Shown: positions 17,805 to 26,072 of the stretch, piece by piece
Layout of the letters: every line of letters starts with the position of its first letter
How positions within the stretch are numbered: position 1 is the stretch's first letter
NCBI GenBank assembly: GCA_040384645.1
Contig: JAZKIX010000044.1
Coordinates: forward strand, 37,894-101,893
Reading direction: 5' to 3'
DNA length: 64,000 nt
Source of the DNA: JAZKIX01 sp040384645
GTDB lineage: Bacteria > Pseudomonadota > Gammaproteobacteria > Burkholderiales > Burkholderiaceae_D
Translations under genes and position numbers: made by a program
Notes under the pieces: generated by a model
Told to the model about the DNA's origin: nothing
The model's database searches: none
What the model saw: only the letters and a program-made list of their open reading frames with translations

Positions 17805-18798
17805 CACATACTCCAAACAATTGACTGCCGATTCTTTCGCGTAGCTGGCGACCACCCGCTTGCACAGGGTGGGAAGTCATAATCTTCCTTGATGGATCAA
17901 TGTCAATAAGTTGATGCCATGCGCAGTAGCGAAAGAGAAGCCAACCTTCGTTTGAACTTATCCCGCACGCCATCGCGGCGGCTGGCACCGCTTGATTGAT
18001 CGGCCAATCGGCCTTCTCATTGACAATTTCGGAGAATGCATCAACTTGGCCGCTCAGTTGTGGGCAGACGTCTAAGGTCGCGCAGTCGAGCCAAGCTTCC
18101 AAATTCGCAGCCGTTTGCCTGGGCACTAACGCAGAGCTAGAAACGAAATAGCGGCCTCCAATTTCCTCCAAATATCTGCGTTCCAGCTCAAGCCGTTCTA
18201 GCGTGCGCCACTTAACCTGCGCGCTTGGCGAGGCTATAGGCTTCGAGGAAAAACCAACAATTTTTCTAGGTCGGGTAAGCGGCGGCGTTGCGAGCAAGTC
18301 GATGCTGGCAACGTAAGCCAGCTTTGTTCCGATCTCCACGCCGTGCAGAATATCCGCGTCTTGAGCAATTTTTAGTAATCCTTGCGACCACGGTGCTTCT
18401 TCGCAATTTGCGTTGTGGCTACCGGCAAGTGGATGTGGATGGGCAACGGGCCAGATTGGGTATTGCTCGCGTAGGTCTTGTACACCGACCCATAAAAGAG
18501 TTAGCGCAGTGTGATACTCGCCAAGAGAAAAATAGTGAGCATCTCGTCCTAGTGGCGGCATCCAGGATACGACTTGCACCGAATACGGTGACGAGTTGCG
18601 TCTTTTGAGCGTTAGCCACGGCTTGTATGCTGCCAAGTGGCCAATTCCCATCCCTTCTCGAATCCGCTTATAAAGCTTTTCGTGAGTCATGCCTTTGAAA
18701 GAGCGCCTGCGTGGTGCCGGCTCAAGTGGTAGGGGCGGCTCCGGATCGTGCGGCACAAGCTGAACCGTTGACAGGTCGTGCTCGATAATTTGTGACAT
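17797..18798 (-). CDS. tnsA: TnsA-type endonuclease
   Basis: 333 aa. TnsA makes the 5' cuts at the transposon ends, allowing excision rather than cointegrate formation. Residues about 60-165 fit the N-terminal catalytic domain of the PD-(D/E)XK type: YFSLGEYHTALTLLW (candidate Glu), VASIDLLAT (candidate Asp) and KIVGFSSKP (candidate Lys), in the order E...D...K known in Tn7 TnsA. The region ERLELERRYLEEIGGRYFVSSSALV marks the start of the C-terminal winged-helix part that contacts TnsC. AAGGCG precedes the ATG at 18798. It is larger than Tn7 TnsA (273 aa). Its presence next to the DDE transposase is the main reason to class this as Tn7-like and not Tn5053-like. Confidence 0.87.
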   Translation of the reverse strand: MSQIIEHDLSTVQLVPHDPEPPLPLEPAPRRRSFKGMTHEKLYKRIREGMGIGHLAAYKPWLTLKRRNSSPYSVQVVSWMPPLGRDAHYFSLGEYHTALTLLWVGVQDLREQYPIWPVAHPHPLAGSHNANCEEAPWSQGLLKIAQDADILHGVEIGTKLAYVASIDLLATPPLTRPRKIVGFSSKPIASPSAQVKWRTLERLELERRYLEEIGGRYFVSSSALVPRQTAANLEAWLDCATLDVCPQLSGQVDAFSEIVNEKADWPINQAVPAAAMACGISSNEGWLLFRYCAWHQLIDIDPSRKIMTSHPVQAGGRQLRERIGSQLFGVCDD

Positions 18799-18860
18799 CT
18801 CAGTCGCCTTTCATCCATTGGTCTTCGATGCCTCGGCGGGAATGCCGACGCAACACCGAA

Positions 18861-18880
18861 TAGCTCAAATTTCTGAGCTA
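18861..18880. promoter_or_regulatory. Hairpin TAGCTCA/TGAGCTA between xre and tnsA
   Basis: A 7-bp perfect stem with 6-nt loop lies in the 160-base gap between the regulator and tnsA. The T-run on the minus strand lies before, not after, the stem, so it is not a standard terminator for xre. It could be an operator for the XRE protein or an attenuator. Low certainty. Confidence 0.35.
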
Positions 18881-18958
18881 AAAAGACCAAAAAAGAAATA
18901 TATTGCGTCTACTCGCTCAGGATCAGGAGCGTTAATAATTGAGATGTCCGCTGGACCT

Positions 18959-19411
18959 TTATTCAGTTGATCTAATACCTGGGTCAGCTTGGTCGTGGCC
19001 TGTTTGGTCGCGTTTTTGCGTTTTTTTCTGCAGTGACCTTAGTTCGTCCGTGTTTAAAGCGGATGGAAGTTTCAGTGCCATTTGCATCAGTTCGACCTGA
19101 GCAGGATGAAGCCGGTCAATCTGCCGCCTTAGCTCGTTGAACATTTTGAATGTTGCCTCAGTCGACTCTGCAGATAGCATAATCTTGCGCTGTGACTCAT
19201 CAAGGGCGGCATTGAGTTTGTTCTCCCATAGTTCGCCGAGGTCTAGGGTCTTCACCAGCCGTGCGACAAAATCCTTATTCGGCGGTCCCTTTGCACCCAC
19301 TTCAATAGCAGATACGTAACTCTGTTCAAAGCCGAGCCGAGTAGCAAATTCGGCTTGACGCATTCCAAGAGCCGCGCGCAACTCACGGAACACCATAGAG
19401 AAAGGACTCAT
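18959..19411 (-). CDS. XRE-family helix-turn-helix regulator of the transposon
   Basis: 150 aa. Residues 5-65 form a Cro/CI-type HTH: FRELRAALGMRQAEFATRLGFEQSYVSAIEVGAKGPPNKDFVARLVKTL. The remainder is helical (FKMFNELRRQIDRLHPAQVELMQMAL) and the tail is charged. It is the first gene after the right transposon end, with its own strong promoter (19451-19478), and precedes tnsA by 160 bases. XRE regulators at this position are common in Tn7-like elements and usually hold transposition or cargo in check. The ATG at 19411 has GGAG very close; AAGG sits further upstream. Confidence 0.85.
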   Translation of the reverse strand: MSPFSMVFRELRAALGMRQAEFATRLGFEQSYVSAIEVGAKGPPNKDFVARLVKTLDLGELWENKLNAALDESQRKIMLSAESTEATFKMFNELRRQIDRLHPAQVELMQMALKLPSALNTDELRSLQKKTQKRDQTGHDQADPGIRSTE

Positions 19412-19450
19412 TCTCCAACCTTAGTAATAATTAGCACCATAATGAGTTCT

Positions 19451-19478
19451 AGCATAGTCGCGATTCCTTCGTTGTCAA
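19451..19478 (-). promoter_or_regulatory. Sigma-70 promoter for xre-tns operon
   Basis: On the minus strand a consensus -35 TTGACA (19478-19473), a 16-base spacer and -10 TATGCT (19456-19451) lie 40 bases ahead of the XRE start codon. The three presumed TnsB-binding repeats begin 40 bases further upstream, so TnsB binding might influence this promoter. Confidence 0.6.
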
Positions 19479-19517
19479 ACTTTTTTTGGCCAAGCGTTGC
19501 GCTGTGAAGATGCTTTC

Positions 19518-19595
19518 GTTCAAGCCTTTATTAATTTGCAGATCCCCCTGTTCAAGTCTTTATTAATCTGTTCAAGCCATTAATCCTCCGCAACA
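19518..19595. repeat. Right end of Tn7-like element: three TnsB-site-like direct repeats and terminus
   Basis: Three related copies run in the same direction: GTTCAAGCCTTTATTAAT (19518-19535), GTTCAAGTCTTTATTAAT (19550-19567) and GTTCAAGCCATTAAT (19570-19584, three bases shorter). They are followed by the presumed terminus CGCAACA (19589-19595), whose complement TGTTGCG has the 5'-TGT start expected of Tn7-like ends. Number, size and spacing of repeats fit TnsB binding sites. CTTGT (19596-19600) would be the 5-bp target duplication; no partner copy was found on the left. Confidence 0.7.
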
Positions 19596-19608
19596 CTTGT
19601 CTATATCC

Positions 19609-19654
19609 TTGACGCTGCCAGCGATGACGTTTAATATTACTGACTCAAGAGTAA
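19609..19654 (+). promoter_or_regulatory. Promoter and probable TetR operator of the RND operon
   Basis: -35 TTGACG (19609-19614), 17-base spacer, -10 TAATAT (19632-19637). Overlapping the -10 and start region is an inverted repeat TTACT-N8-AGTAA (19637-19654), a likely binding site for the TetR protein encoded immediately downstream. The transposon terminus is only 14 bases upstream of the -35, so the promoter was left intact. Confidence 0.6.
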
Positions 19655-19666
19655 GTTATTAGGTTG

Positions 19667-20353
19667 ATGTCAGATATGCAATGTCTCTTTTCCTCCAAAC
19701 CGCGCTGGGAACGGCGCAAGGATGCACGTCCGCAAGAGCTACTTGCGGCTGCGCTCGACCTGTTTGTCGAACGCGGTTTCGCCTCGACCCGGCTGGACGA
19801 TGTAGCTAAACGCGCCGGCGTGTCCAAGGGTACTTTGTACCTGTACTTTTCCAATAAGGAAGAGCTGTTCAAAGCGGTGGTGCGCGAAAACATCCTGCCT
19901 TCTATTGGCGAGGCGGAAAACAGTATCGCTGGTTTTGAAGGCAGTAGCGTCGACCTGTTTCGCGCCCTGGTCTTTGCCTGGTGGCATCGCATCGGCGAAA
20001 CCCCCGCCTCCGGCATTTGCAAGCTGGTGATGTCGGAAGCGGGCAATTTTCCCGAACTGGCGGCGTTTTATCAGGAAGAAGTGATTCAGCGCAGCCACGC
20101 CATGATTACCCGCCTGCTGGACCGCGGTATTGCACGCGGCGAATTTCGCAATGTCGATACCATCCAACTGGCCAATGTGTTGGCAGCGCCAATTGTGATG
20201 CTGATGCTTTCCAAGCACTCCTTCAATTTGTGCCAGGTGGCATCGCCCGAAGAATACCTCAATAAGTTTATCGACCTGTGCTTGCATGGCTTGCTTAAAA
20301 CGCCAGCCGGCGACAGCGCAGCGTCATCTGCCAATGCGGAGCCCCCATGCTAA
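19667..20353 (+). CDS. TetR/AcrR-family repressor of the RND efflux operon
   Basis: 228 aa from the ATG at 19667 (a TTG lies just before it). The N-terminal HTH is textbook TetR: RPQELLAAALDLFVERGFASTRLDDVAKRAGVSKGTLYLYFSNKEELFKAVV. The C-terminal ligand domain contains ICKLVMSEAGNFPELAAFYQEEVI, characteristic of the AcrR/TetR_C group that controls MexAB/AcrAB-type pumps. It is the first gene of the operon and overlaps the membrane-fusion gene by 7 bases, so it probably controls its own synthesis together with the pump. Inducer unknown, likely a hydrophobic drug or metabolite. Confidence 0.93.
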   Translation: MSDMQCLFSSKPRWERRKDARPQELLAAALDLFVERGFASTRLDDVAKRAGVSKGTLYLYFSNKEELFKAVVRENILPSIGEAENSIAGFEGSSVDLFRALVFAWWHRIGETPASGICKLVMSEAGNFPELAAFYQEEVIQRSHAMITRLLDRGIARGEFRNVDTIQLANVLAAPIVMLMLSKHSFNLCQVASPEEYLNKFIDLCLHGLLKTPAGDSAASSANAEPPC

Positions 20354-21498
20354 AGCGTCGATCCCTCTGGATCGTATTGGCTGCCACCATCCTGATTGCC
20401 TTGATTGGCGGCAGGGTCATGGCGAAGAAAAATGCGCCGGATGTCACCAATTTGGCAGTAGCTGCTGCGCCAGCCGCGCTGGAATTTTTGCCCAGCGACG
20501 TGACCGAAGTCAAAGCCGGCGACATCCGCAAAGTACTGCAATTGTCGGGCAGCCTGCGCGCCGTCAATCAAGCTGCAGTCAAGGCCAAAGTCGGCGGCGA
20601 AGTGCGCGAAGTGCTGGTGCGTGAAGGTGAATTGGTCAAGCAAGGTCAAGTCTTGATCAAGATGGACGTGAGCGAATACCAGGCCCGCTTCGAGCAAAGC
20701 AAGGGCACTTTGCAAGCGATGCATGGCCAGCTCGATATCGCCACCAAGACTCGCGACAACAATAAGGAATTGCTCGCCAAAGGCTTCATTTCCAAGAACT
20801 CTTTCGACAATGCCGACAGCCAATACGCGATTGCCCGCGCCAACCTGGAATCGGCGCAAGGCGGTTTGGATGTGGCAAAAAAATCACTGGCCGACACCGT
20901 GATCCGGGCCCCGATCACGGGCTTGGTTAGCGTGCGCAGCGTGCAGCCGGGTGAGAAAGTCTCGCCCGACAATCGCCTGCTCGACCTGGTCGATTTGCGC
21001 CAGATGGAGATGGAAGCAGCGCTGCCGGTATCCGATATCGCCAGCGTCACGTTGGGGCAAGAAGTGCAAGTGACGATCGAAGGCTTGCCCAACGCCCTGC
21101 CTGGCAAAGTGGCGCGCATCAATCCGGCGACACAGGCTGGATCGCGCTCGATCCTGGTCTACATCGCACTCGACAATCCACAAAATACCTTGCGCATGGG
21201 CATGTTCGGCGAAGCCAAGCTGACGCTGGCGAAAAAAGCCGGTGTGCTGACAGTGCCGCAATCAGCGGTGCAAACCGAAGCTGGCGCCGCCGTCATCTAC
21301 GCCATCGAACATGGCAAGCTGATTGCCAAGCCGGTGACTTTAGGCATCAAGGGCGAAAACCAAGAAGGTGCTTCGGTTGAAGTATTGCAAGGCTTGGATA
21401 ACGGTGCGCAAATCGTGAAAACCAATCTGGGTAATTTGCAGGCTGGGACGGTGATCCGGTTTGCCAAGGCGGGTAATGTGATTAGCAAGGCGCAGTGA
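20347..21498 (+). CDS. RND efflux periplasmic adaptor (membrane-fusion protein)
   Basis: 383 aa HlyD/AcrA-family adaptor. It has an N-terminal signal or anchor (LWIVLAATILIALIGGRVMA), the lipoyl half-motifs (VKAKVGGEVREVLVREGELVKQGQVLIKMD and ADTVIRAPITGLVSVRSVQPGEKVS), a coiled-coil hairpin between them and beta-barrel parts (GLPNALPGKVARINPATQAGSRSILVYIAL). No lipobox Cys is seen, so it is probably membrane-anchored. The ATG at 20347 overlaps tetR. The pump gene follows after 176 bases that contain a dispersed repeat, a wider gap than usual for such an operon. Confidence 0.93.
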   Translation: MLKRRSLWIVLAATILIALIGGRVMAKKNAPDVTNLAVAAAPAALEFLPSDVTEVKAGDIRKVLQLSGSLRAVNQAAVKAKVGGEVREVLVREGELVKQGQVLIKMDVSEYQARFEQSKGTLQAMHGQLDIATKTRDNNKELLAKGFISKNSFDNADSQYAIARANLESAQGGLDVAKKSLADTVIRAPITGLVSVRSVQPGEKVSPDNRLLDLVDLRQMEMEAALPVSDIASVTLGQEVQVTIEGLPNALPGKVARINPATQAGSRSILVYIALDNPQNTLRMGMFGEAKLTLAKKAGVLTVPQSAVQTEAGAAVIYAIEHGKLIAKPVTLGIKGENQEGASVEVLQGLDNGAQIVKTNLGNLQAGTVIRFAKAGNVISKAQ

Positions 21499-21534
21499 CC
21501 AAAGATCCGCCGCACTGCATTGATTCATAAAAAT

Positions 21535-21622
21535 GAGGGGGTATAAGGCAAAACAATGCCTCCCCCGCACGTTTTAATTGCGCTAAATAAAATACCCACC
21601 CCAGTATTAAAACAGCGTTTTA
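21535..21622 (+). repeat. Dispersed 78-bp repeat, copy A
   Basis: Starts GAGGGGGTATA, contains CCCGCACG and ends with AAAATACCCACC-CCAGTATTAAAA. Lies between the adaptor and the pump gene of the RND operon, in a position where it could alter read-through or RNA stability. Seven relatives occur up to 58.9 kb. Confidence 0.8.
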
Positions 21623-21674
21623 CCGCATCCAGACAATAATATTGCGCTAGGCGCAGAGTACAAAGGATCGTTCC

Positions 21675-24600
21675 ATGTGGTTTACCCGCATCAGTATCGG
21701 CAATCCCGTCCTTGCGACGATGATGATGCTTGCCTTCGTCGTGCTTGGCCTGTTTTCGTATACCCGGCTGCGGGTCGACCAATTCCCCGATATCACCTTC
21801 CCGGTGGTCGTGGTGCAAACCGACTATCCCGGCGCATCGCCGGAGACGGTAGAAGCCGATATTTCACGCAAGGTGGAAGAAGCGGTCAATACCATCAACG
21901 GCATCAATGCCCTCACTTCGCGCTCATATGAAGGCTCGTCGGTGGTCATTATCGAATTCGACTTGACTATCGATCCGGCGCAGGCGGCGCAAGATGTACG
22001 GGAAAAAGTGGCGCTGATCAAAACCATCTTCCGCAAGGAAGTCAAAGAGCCGCGTGTGATGCGTTTCGATCCGGCTGACAAACCGATCTTTTCGATTTCG
22101 GTCACCAACGATGCCAATATCAAGCAGCGCGGCTTTCGCGACTTGACCACGATTGCCGATCAAGTGATCAAGAAGCGGCTGGAAAATGTACGCGGCGTAG
22201 GCTCGGTCGCCCTGATCGGCGGCGTCAAGCGCGAGATCGCAATTTACGTCAAGCCGACTGAAATGGAATCGCTCGGCATCGGCGTCGATCAAGTCATCAA
22301 TGCCATCCGCAATGAAAATCAGGAATTGCCAACCGGCGCCATCCGTTCGCTGGAAAATGAAAAAGTAGTGCAGGTACGCGGCAAGATCAAGAATCCGGAC
22401 GATTTCGGCCGCATCATCGTCGCCAGGCGCGGCGGCGTGCCAGTCTTGCTGTCGCAAATCGCGACCGTCGTCGACGGCCAGCAAGAGCAGGAAAGCCTGG
22501 CGCTGTTCAACGGCCGCCGCACGCTGGCACTGGATGTGCTCAAGGCGCAGGGGCAAAACACCATCGAAGTTGCCGACGGCCTGAGCGCCGCAATCAAGGA
22601 GCTGGAGCCACGCATGACGGCGCTCTACCCTGGCGTAAAAATTGAAGTGATCAAGGATGGCTCGCGCCAAATCCGGGTCGGGGTGCAAAACGTGCGCCGC
22701 ACCTTGATCGAAGGCGCAGCATTGACCATCCTGATCGTGTTCCTATTCCTCAACTCATGGCGCTCGACCGTGATCACTGGGCTGACCTTGCCGGTGGCGT
22801 TGATCGGCACTTTCCTGTTCATGAATATCTTTGGCTTTACCATCAATATGATTACCTTGATGGCACTCTCGCTATGCGTCGGTCTGTTGATCGACGATGC
22901 CATTGTGGTACGTGAAAACATCGTGCGCCACGCCGGCATGAAGGTCGGCGGCAAGTTCAAGAGCCATCGCGCTGCGGCGCTGGAAGGCACCTCGGAAATC
23001 GGCCTGGCAGTGCTGGCAACCACTCTGTCCATCGTGGCAGTGTTCTTGCCGGTCGGTTTCATGGGCGGCATCATCGGGCGCTTTTTTCATCAATTCGGCA
23101 TCACGGTGACGGCAGCGGTCTTGATCTCGATGTTCGTCTCGTTCACGCTGGACCCGATGCTGTCCTCGATCTGGCCCGATCCCGATGTGCACGGCAAGAC
23201 TGGCGAGCGCAAGGGCATTTACGCCAACACGATAGGCCGTGTGCTGGAGCAATTTGAACGTTTGGTGCAGTGGTCGTCCAATGCCTATCAACGCATGTTG
23301 CGCTGGTCACTCAAGCACCGCATCGTCACCTTGCTGGTGGCGGTGGCGACATTTTTTGGCGGACTGGCGATCCCGATGACCGGCTTGATCGGATCGGAAT
23401 TTGTGCCACAAGCCGATTATTCCGAAACTGGCGTTACGTACTACACGCCGACCGGATCGTCGCTTGAATTTACCGAAAGCAAAGTGCATCAAGTTGAAGC
23501 GGTATTGCGTGAATTTCCTGAAGTGGTCGACACCTATACCAGCGTCAATACCGGCAACTCACAAGGCAAGAGCTACGCCACCACGTTTGTCCGCCTGAAA
23601 CCACGCGACCAGCGCCAACGCAGCACCATGCAAATGAGTCCGCTGCTGCGGGCGCGCCTGATCCAGATTGCCGGCGTCACGGTGACCCACATCGGCACGC
23701 TGGATGGCGTGGGCGGCGACAACAAGCAATTGCGCCTCAGCATTCTCGGCCCAGACTTGAAGGAACTGGCGCGCATCTCGCAAGAGGTGCAAGCCAAATT
23801 GCATGCGATACCGGGCGTGGTCGATCTCGACTCCAGCCTAAAGGCCCAAAAACCGACCATCTCAATCGAACCTAAACGCGAACTGGGTGCGGAACTCGGG
23901 GTCGGCGTAGCGCAGATCGGCAATGCGCTGCGGCCCTTGCTGGCAGGCGAAGCGGCCAGCACCTGGCGAGCGCCGGATGATGAAAATTACGATGTCAATG
24001 TGCGGCTGGCGCCATCGCAGCGCAATAACCTGGACGACCTGTCGCGCCTGATGCTGACCAGCAATCAGAACAATGCCGATGGCTCAGCCAAGATGGTGCC
24101 GCTGCGCCAGGTTGCCACCATTGCCGAATCAACTGGCGCCAACCAGATCAACCGGCGCGACCTCAATCGCGAGGTTGAACTGTCCGGCAATGTGGTCGGG
24201 CGCTCGGCCGGCGAAGCCAGTGCGGAAGTCAAAAAAGCGCTGGATGCCATGCACTGGCAACCCGGCTATCGTTATCAGATGGGCGGCGCTACCAAGAGCA
24301 TGAACGAGTCGGCCGGTTATGCGCTGTCGGCATTGGCGCTGGCAGTGATTTTTATTTACATGATCCTGGCCTCGCAATTTGCCAGCTTCTTGCAGCCGGT
24401 CGCGATCATGTCGTCGCTGCCGCTCACTTTGATCGGCGTGTTTTTGTCGCTGATGTTTTTCCGCTCGACGCTCAATATGTTCTCTATTATCGGCTTCATC
24501 ATGCTGATGGGGCTGGTGACCAAGAACGCGATCTTGCTAGTCGATTTTGCCAACCAGGCCCGGCGCGCCGGCGCCGACCGATTTGAAGCGTTACTGGAAG

Positions 24601-24884
24601 CGGCTCACGTGCGATTCCGCCCAATTGTGATGACCACGCTGGCAATGGTGTTCGGCATGGTGCCCTTGGCATTTGGCCTGGCTGAAGGCTCAGAGCAACG
24701 CGCACCGATGGGCCAGGCCGTGATCGGCGGCATCATCACGTCAACCCTGTTGACCCTGGTGGTAGTACCGGTGGTGTACACCTATCTGGACGATCTGGCG
24801 GCATGGATTAAACGCAAATGGCAGGGCGATTCCTCTGCTATGGCGGACGATCTGGCGCTACGTGAACCGGCGGAATTAGCTTGA
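21675..24884 (+). CDS. RND multidrug efflux transporter (inner-membrane pump)
   Basis: 1069 aa, the normal length. N-terminal WFTRISIGNPVLATMMMLAFVVLGLFSYTRLRVDQFPDITFPVV is typical of the HAE-1-like RND branch. The TM4 motif SLCVGLLIDDAIVVRENIVRH carries the two proton-relay aspartates. The second half repeats the pattern with FIMLMGLVTKNAILLVDFANQARRAG. Twelve membrane segments are expected with two large periplasmic loops. It works with the upstream adaptor and perhaps with the TolC protein encoded 1.2 kb downstream. AAAGGATCG precedes the ATG at 21675. Sequence resembles the MdtB/MexF-like transporters, but the substrate cannot be told. Confidence 0.95.
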   Translation: MWFTRISIGNPVLATMMMLAFVVLGLFSYTRLRVDQFPDITFPVVVVQTDYPGASPETVEADISRKVEEAVNTINGINALTSRSYEGSSVVIIEFDLTIDPAQAAQDVREKVALIKTIFRKEVKEPRVMRFDPADKPIFSISVTNDANIKQRGFRDLTTIADQVIKKRLENVRGVGSVALIGGVKREIAIYVKPTEMESLGIGVDQVINAIRNENQELPTGAIRSLENEKVVQVRGKIKNPDDFGRIIVARRGGVPVLLSQIATVVDGQQEQESLALFNGRRTLALDVLKAQGQNTIEVADGLSAAIKELEPRMTALYPGVKIEVIKDGSRQIRVGVQNVRRTLIEGAALTILIVFLFLNSWRSTVITGLTLPVALIGTFLFMNIFGFTINMITLMALSLCVGLLIDDAIVVRENIVRHAGMKVGGKFKSHRAAALEGTSEIGLAVLATTLSIVAVFLPVGFMGGIIGRFFHQFGITVTAAVLISMFVSFTLDPMLSSIWPDPDVHGKTGERKGIYANTIGRVLEQFERLVQWSSNAYQRMLRWSLKHRIVTLLVAVATFFGGLAIPMTGLIGSEFVPQADYSETGVTYYTPTGSSLEFTESKVHQVEAVLREFPEVVDTYTSVNTGNSQGKSYATTFVRLKPRDQRQRSTMQMSPLLRARLIQIAGVTVTHIGTLDGVGGDNKQLRLSILGPDLKELARISQEVQAKLHAIPGVVDLDSSLKAQKPTISIEPKRELGAELGVGVAQIGNALRPLLAGEAASTWRAPDDENYDVNVRLAPSQRNNLDDLSRLMLTSNQNNADGSAKMVPLRQVATIAESTGANQINRRDLNREVELSGNVVGRSAGEASAEVKKALDAMHWQPGYRYQMGGATKSMNESAGYALSALALAVIFIYMILASQFASFLQPVAIMSSLPLTLIGVFLSLMFFRSTLNMFSIIGFIMLMGLVTKNAILLVDFANQARRAGADRFEALLEAAHVRFRPIVMTTLAMVFGMVPLAFGLAEGSEQRAPMGQAVIGGIITSTLLTLVVVPVVYTYLDDLAAWIKRKWQGDSSAMADDLALREPAELA

Positions 24885-25011
24885 TTTTTGGTTGCCTCAT
24901 GTAACGTTTTGTACCCATGTCCAGCTCACAATAAAACCCTTTAGAATTCGCCATCCTTTGTTAATTCATTCCCGACTTTAAACATCTTTTCTATTTAGCG
25001 AGTATAAAAAT

Positions 25012-25677
25012 ATGAATATCGAGCAAGCCCGTTTCAATATGATCGAACAGCAAATCCGCCCGTGGGACGTGCTGGACCTGGATGTGCTGGACTTGCTCGC
25101 CATCGTCAAACGCGAGGATTTTGTGCCAGCTGCGTATAAATCGCTGGCCTTCATGGATACAGAAATTCCGCTGCCGGGCGGCGAAGTCATGCTCACGCCA
25201 AAACTAGAAGCGCGGCTATTGCAAGAAGTGGCAGTGAAACGCCATGAAAACGTATTGGAAATCGGTACTGGCTCCGGCTATATGGCAGCCTTACTAGCCT
25301 ACAAGGGACGCCATGTCACCACGGTCGAAATCTCGCCCGAGCTGAAAGCGCTGGCTGAAAAAAACCTGCACGATAACCAGATCAGCAATGTCACCGTCGT
25401 GCTTGGCAATGGCGCCCAAGGTTGGAGCGGCAGCGGCAATCACAGCGCCCCTTACGACGTGATCGTTATTTCCGGTTCGCTGCCATTTTTGCCGCCAGCT
25501 TTTTTGGAGCAAATCAAGGTCGGCGGCCGCATCGCCGCCATCGTGGGCGAGGCGCCGATCATGCGGGCGCAACTGATCACCCGCGTATCGGACACCAGCT
25601 TCGATACCGTCACCCTGTTTGAAACTTCCGTCAAGCCATTGCGCGAGGCGTCGATGCCTTCGCAATTCAAGTTTTAA
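25012..25677 (+). CDS. pcm: Protein-L-isoaspartate O-methyltransferase
   Basis: 221 aa. The enzyme methylates isoaspartyl residues in aged proteins with SAM, starting their repair. Key parts: INRKDFVP-like IVKREDFVPAAYKSLAFMDTEIPLPGG, then motif I LEIGTGSGYMAALLA (about residues 82-96), VTTVEISPEL, and the PCMT-type YDVIVISGSLPFLPPAFLEQIKVGGRIAAIVGE. It lies between the pump and a rhodanese gene on the same strand. In this order (pcm, rhodanese, tolC) the block is found in many betaproteobacteria, to my recollection. The ribosome site is weak. Confidence 0.92.
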   Translation: MNIEQARFNMIEQQIRPWDVLDLDVLDLLAIVKREDFVPAAYKSLAFMDTEIPLPGGEVMLTPKLEARLLQEVAVKRHENVLEIGTGSGYMAALLAYKGRHVTTVEISPELKALAEKNLHDNQISNVTVVLGNGAQGWSGSGNHSAPYDVIVISGSLPFLPPAFLEQIKVGGRIAAIVGEAPIMRAQLITRVSDTSFDTVTLFETSVKPLREASMPSQFKF

Positions 25678-25687
25678 GGACAATGCC

Positions 25688-26011
25688 ATGCAACAAATGA
25701 CCGCCCCTGAGCTGGCGCAATGGTTAGCCGATAGCAGCCGCGCCCGACCGTTCTTGCTGGATGTACGCGAACCGTGGGAATACGAGACCTGCCATATCGA
25801 CGGCGCAGTACTGATACCGATGAATACGATACCGACCCGCCTTAACGAGCTGGAAGAAGATGCCGAGATCGTCTGCATTTGCCATCACGGTGCGCGCAGT
25901 ATGCAAGTGGCGGCATTCCTTGAGCGCAATGGCTACGCCCACACCACCAACCTGACCGGCGGCGTGCATGCCTGGGCCAAGCAAGTGGATAACGCGATGC
26001 CGACCTATTGA
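25688..26011 (+). CDS. Rhodanese-like domain protein
   Basis: 107 aa, a single rhodanese domain: FLLDVREPWEYETCHIDGAVLIPMNTIP, the active-site loop with Cys in ICHHGARSMQVAAFLERNGY (CHHGARS) and the end motif LTGGVHAWAKQVD. The ATG at 25688 is preferred over the frame's earlier start because it follows AAGGACAATGCC and begins right at the domain. Such proteins carry persulfide sulfur; the physiological partner is unknown. It sits 10 bases after pcm and 61 bases ahead of tolC, probably one transcript. Confidence 0.9.
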   Translation: MQQMTAPELAQWLADSSRARPFLLDVREPWEYETCHIDGAVLIPMNTIPTRLNELEEDAEIVCICHHGARSMQVAAFLERNGYAHTTNLTGGVHAWAKQVDNAMPTY

Positions 26012-26072
26012 GCGACCACGGATAGGCCGAGCTTTTTTCAACCCCTTTTGAATGATTCTCACGGAGAATGCA

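Larger units (their letters stand above)
6206..19595 (-). mobile_element. Tn7-like transposon (tnsABC, two tniQ, LexA/TcmP cargo); left boundary uncertain
   Basis: Support: contiguous, overlapping genes for a TnsA endonuclease, a DDE transposase TnsB, an AAA+ ATPase TnsC and two TniQ proteins, led by an XRE regulator, all on the minus strand. Three direct repeats next to a CGCAACA terminus at 19595 form a plausible right end with TnsB sites. The family normally moves by cut-and-paste with TniQ/TnsD proteins choosing the site. Cargo beyond tniQ is the tcmP/lexA/DUF5131 group. The given start (6206) is only the last gene that clearly belongs. No matching left end was found down to base 1, and the cus operon may be included, since copper/silver islands are known cargo of Tn7-like elements. 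No cas genes or CRISPR array is present, so this is not a CRISPR-guided type. Confidence 0.75.

Noticed and set aside
15417..17855. Tn5053/Tn402-type element from TniA-TniB-TniQ likeness
   Set aside because: A TnsA-type endonuclease gene overlaps tnsB, TnsC is long, and no tniR resolvase is present, so Tn7-like fits better.
6206..19595. CRISPR-associated (I-F3 or V-K) transposon
   Set aside because: No cas genes and no regularly spaced repeats. The three right-end repeats are TnsB-site-like and too few and too close for an array.
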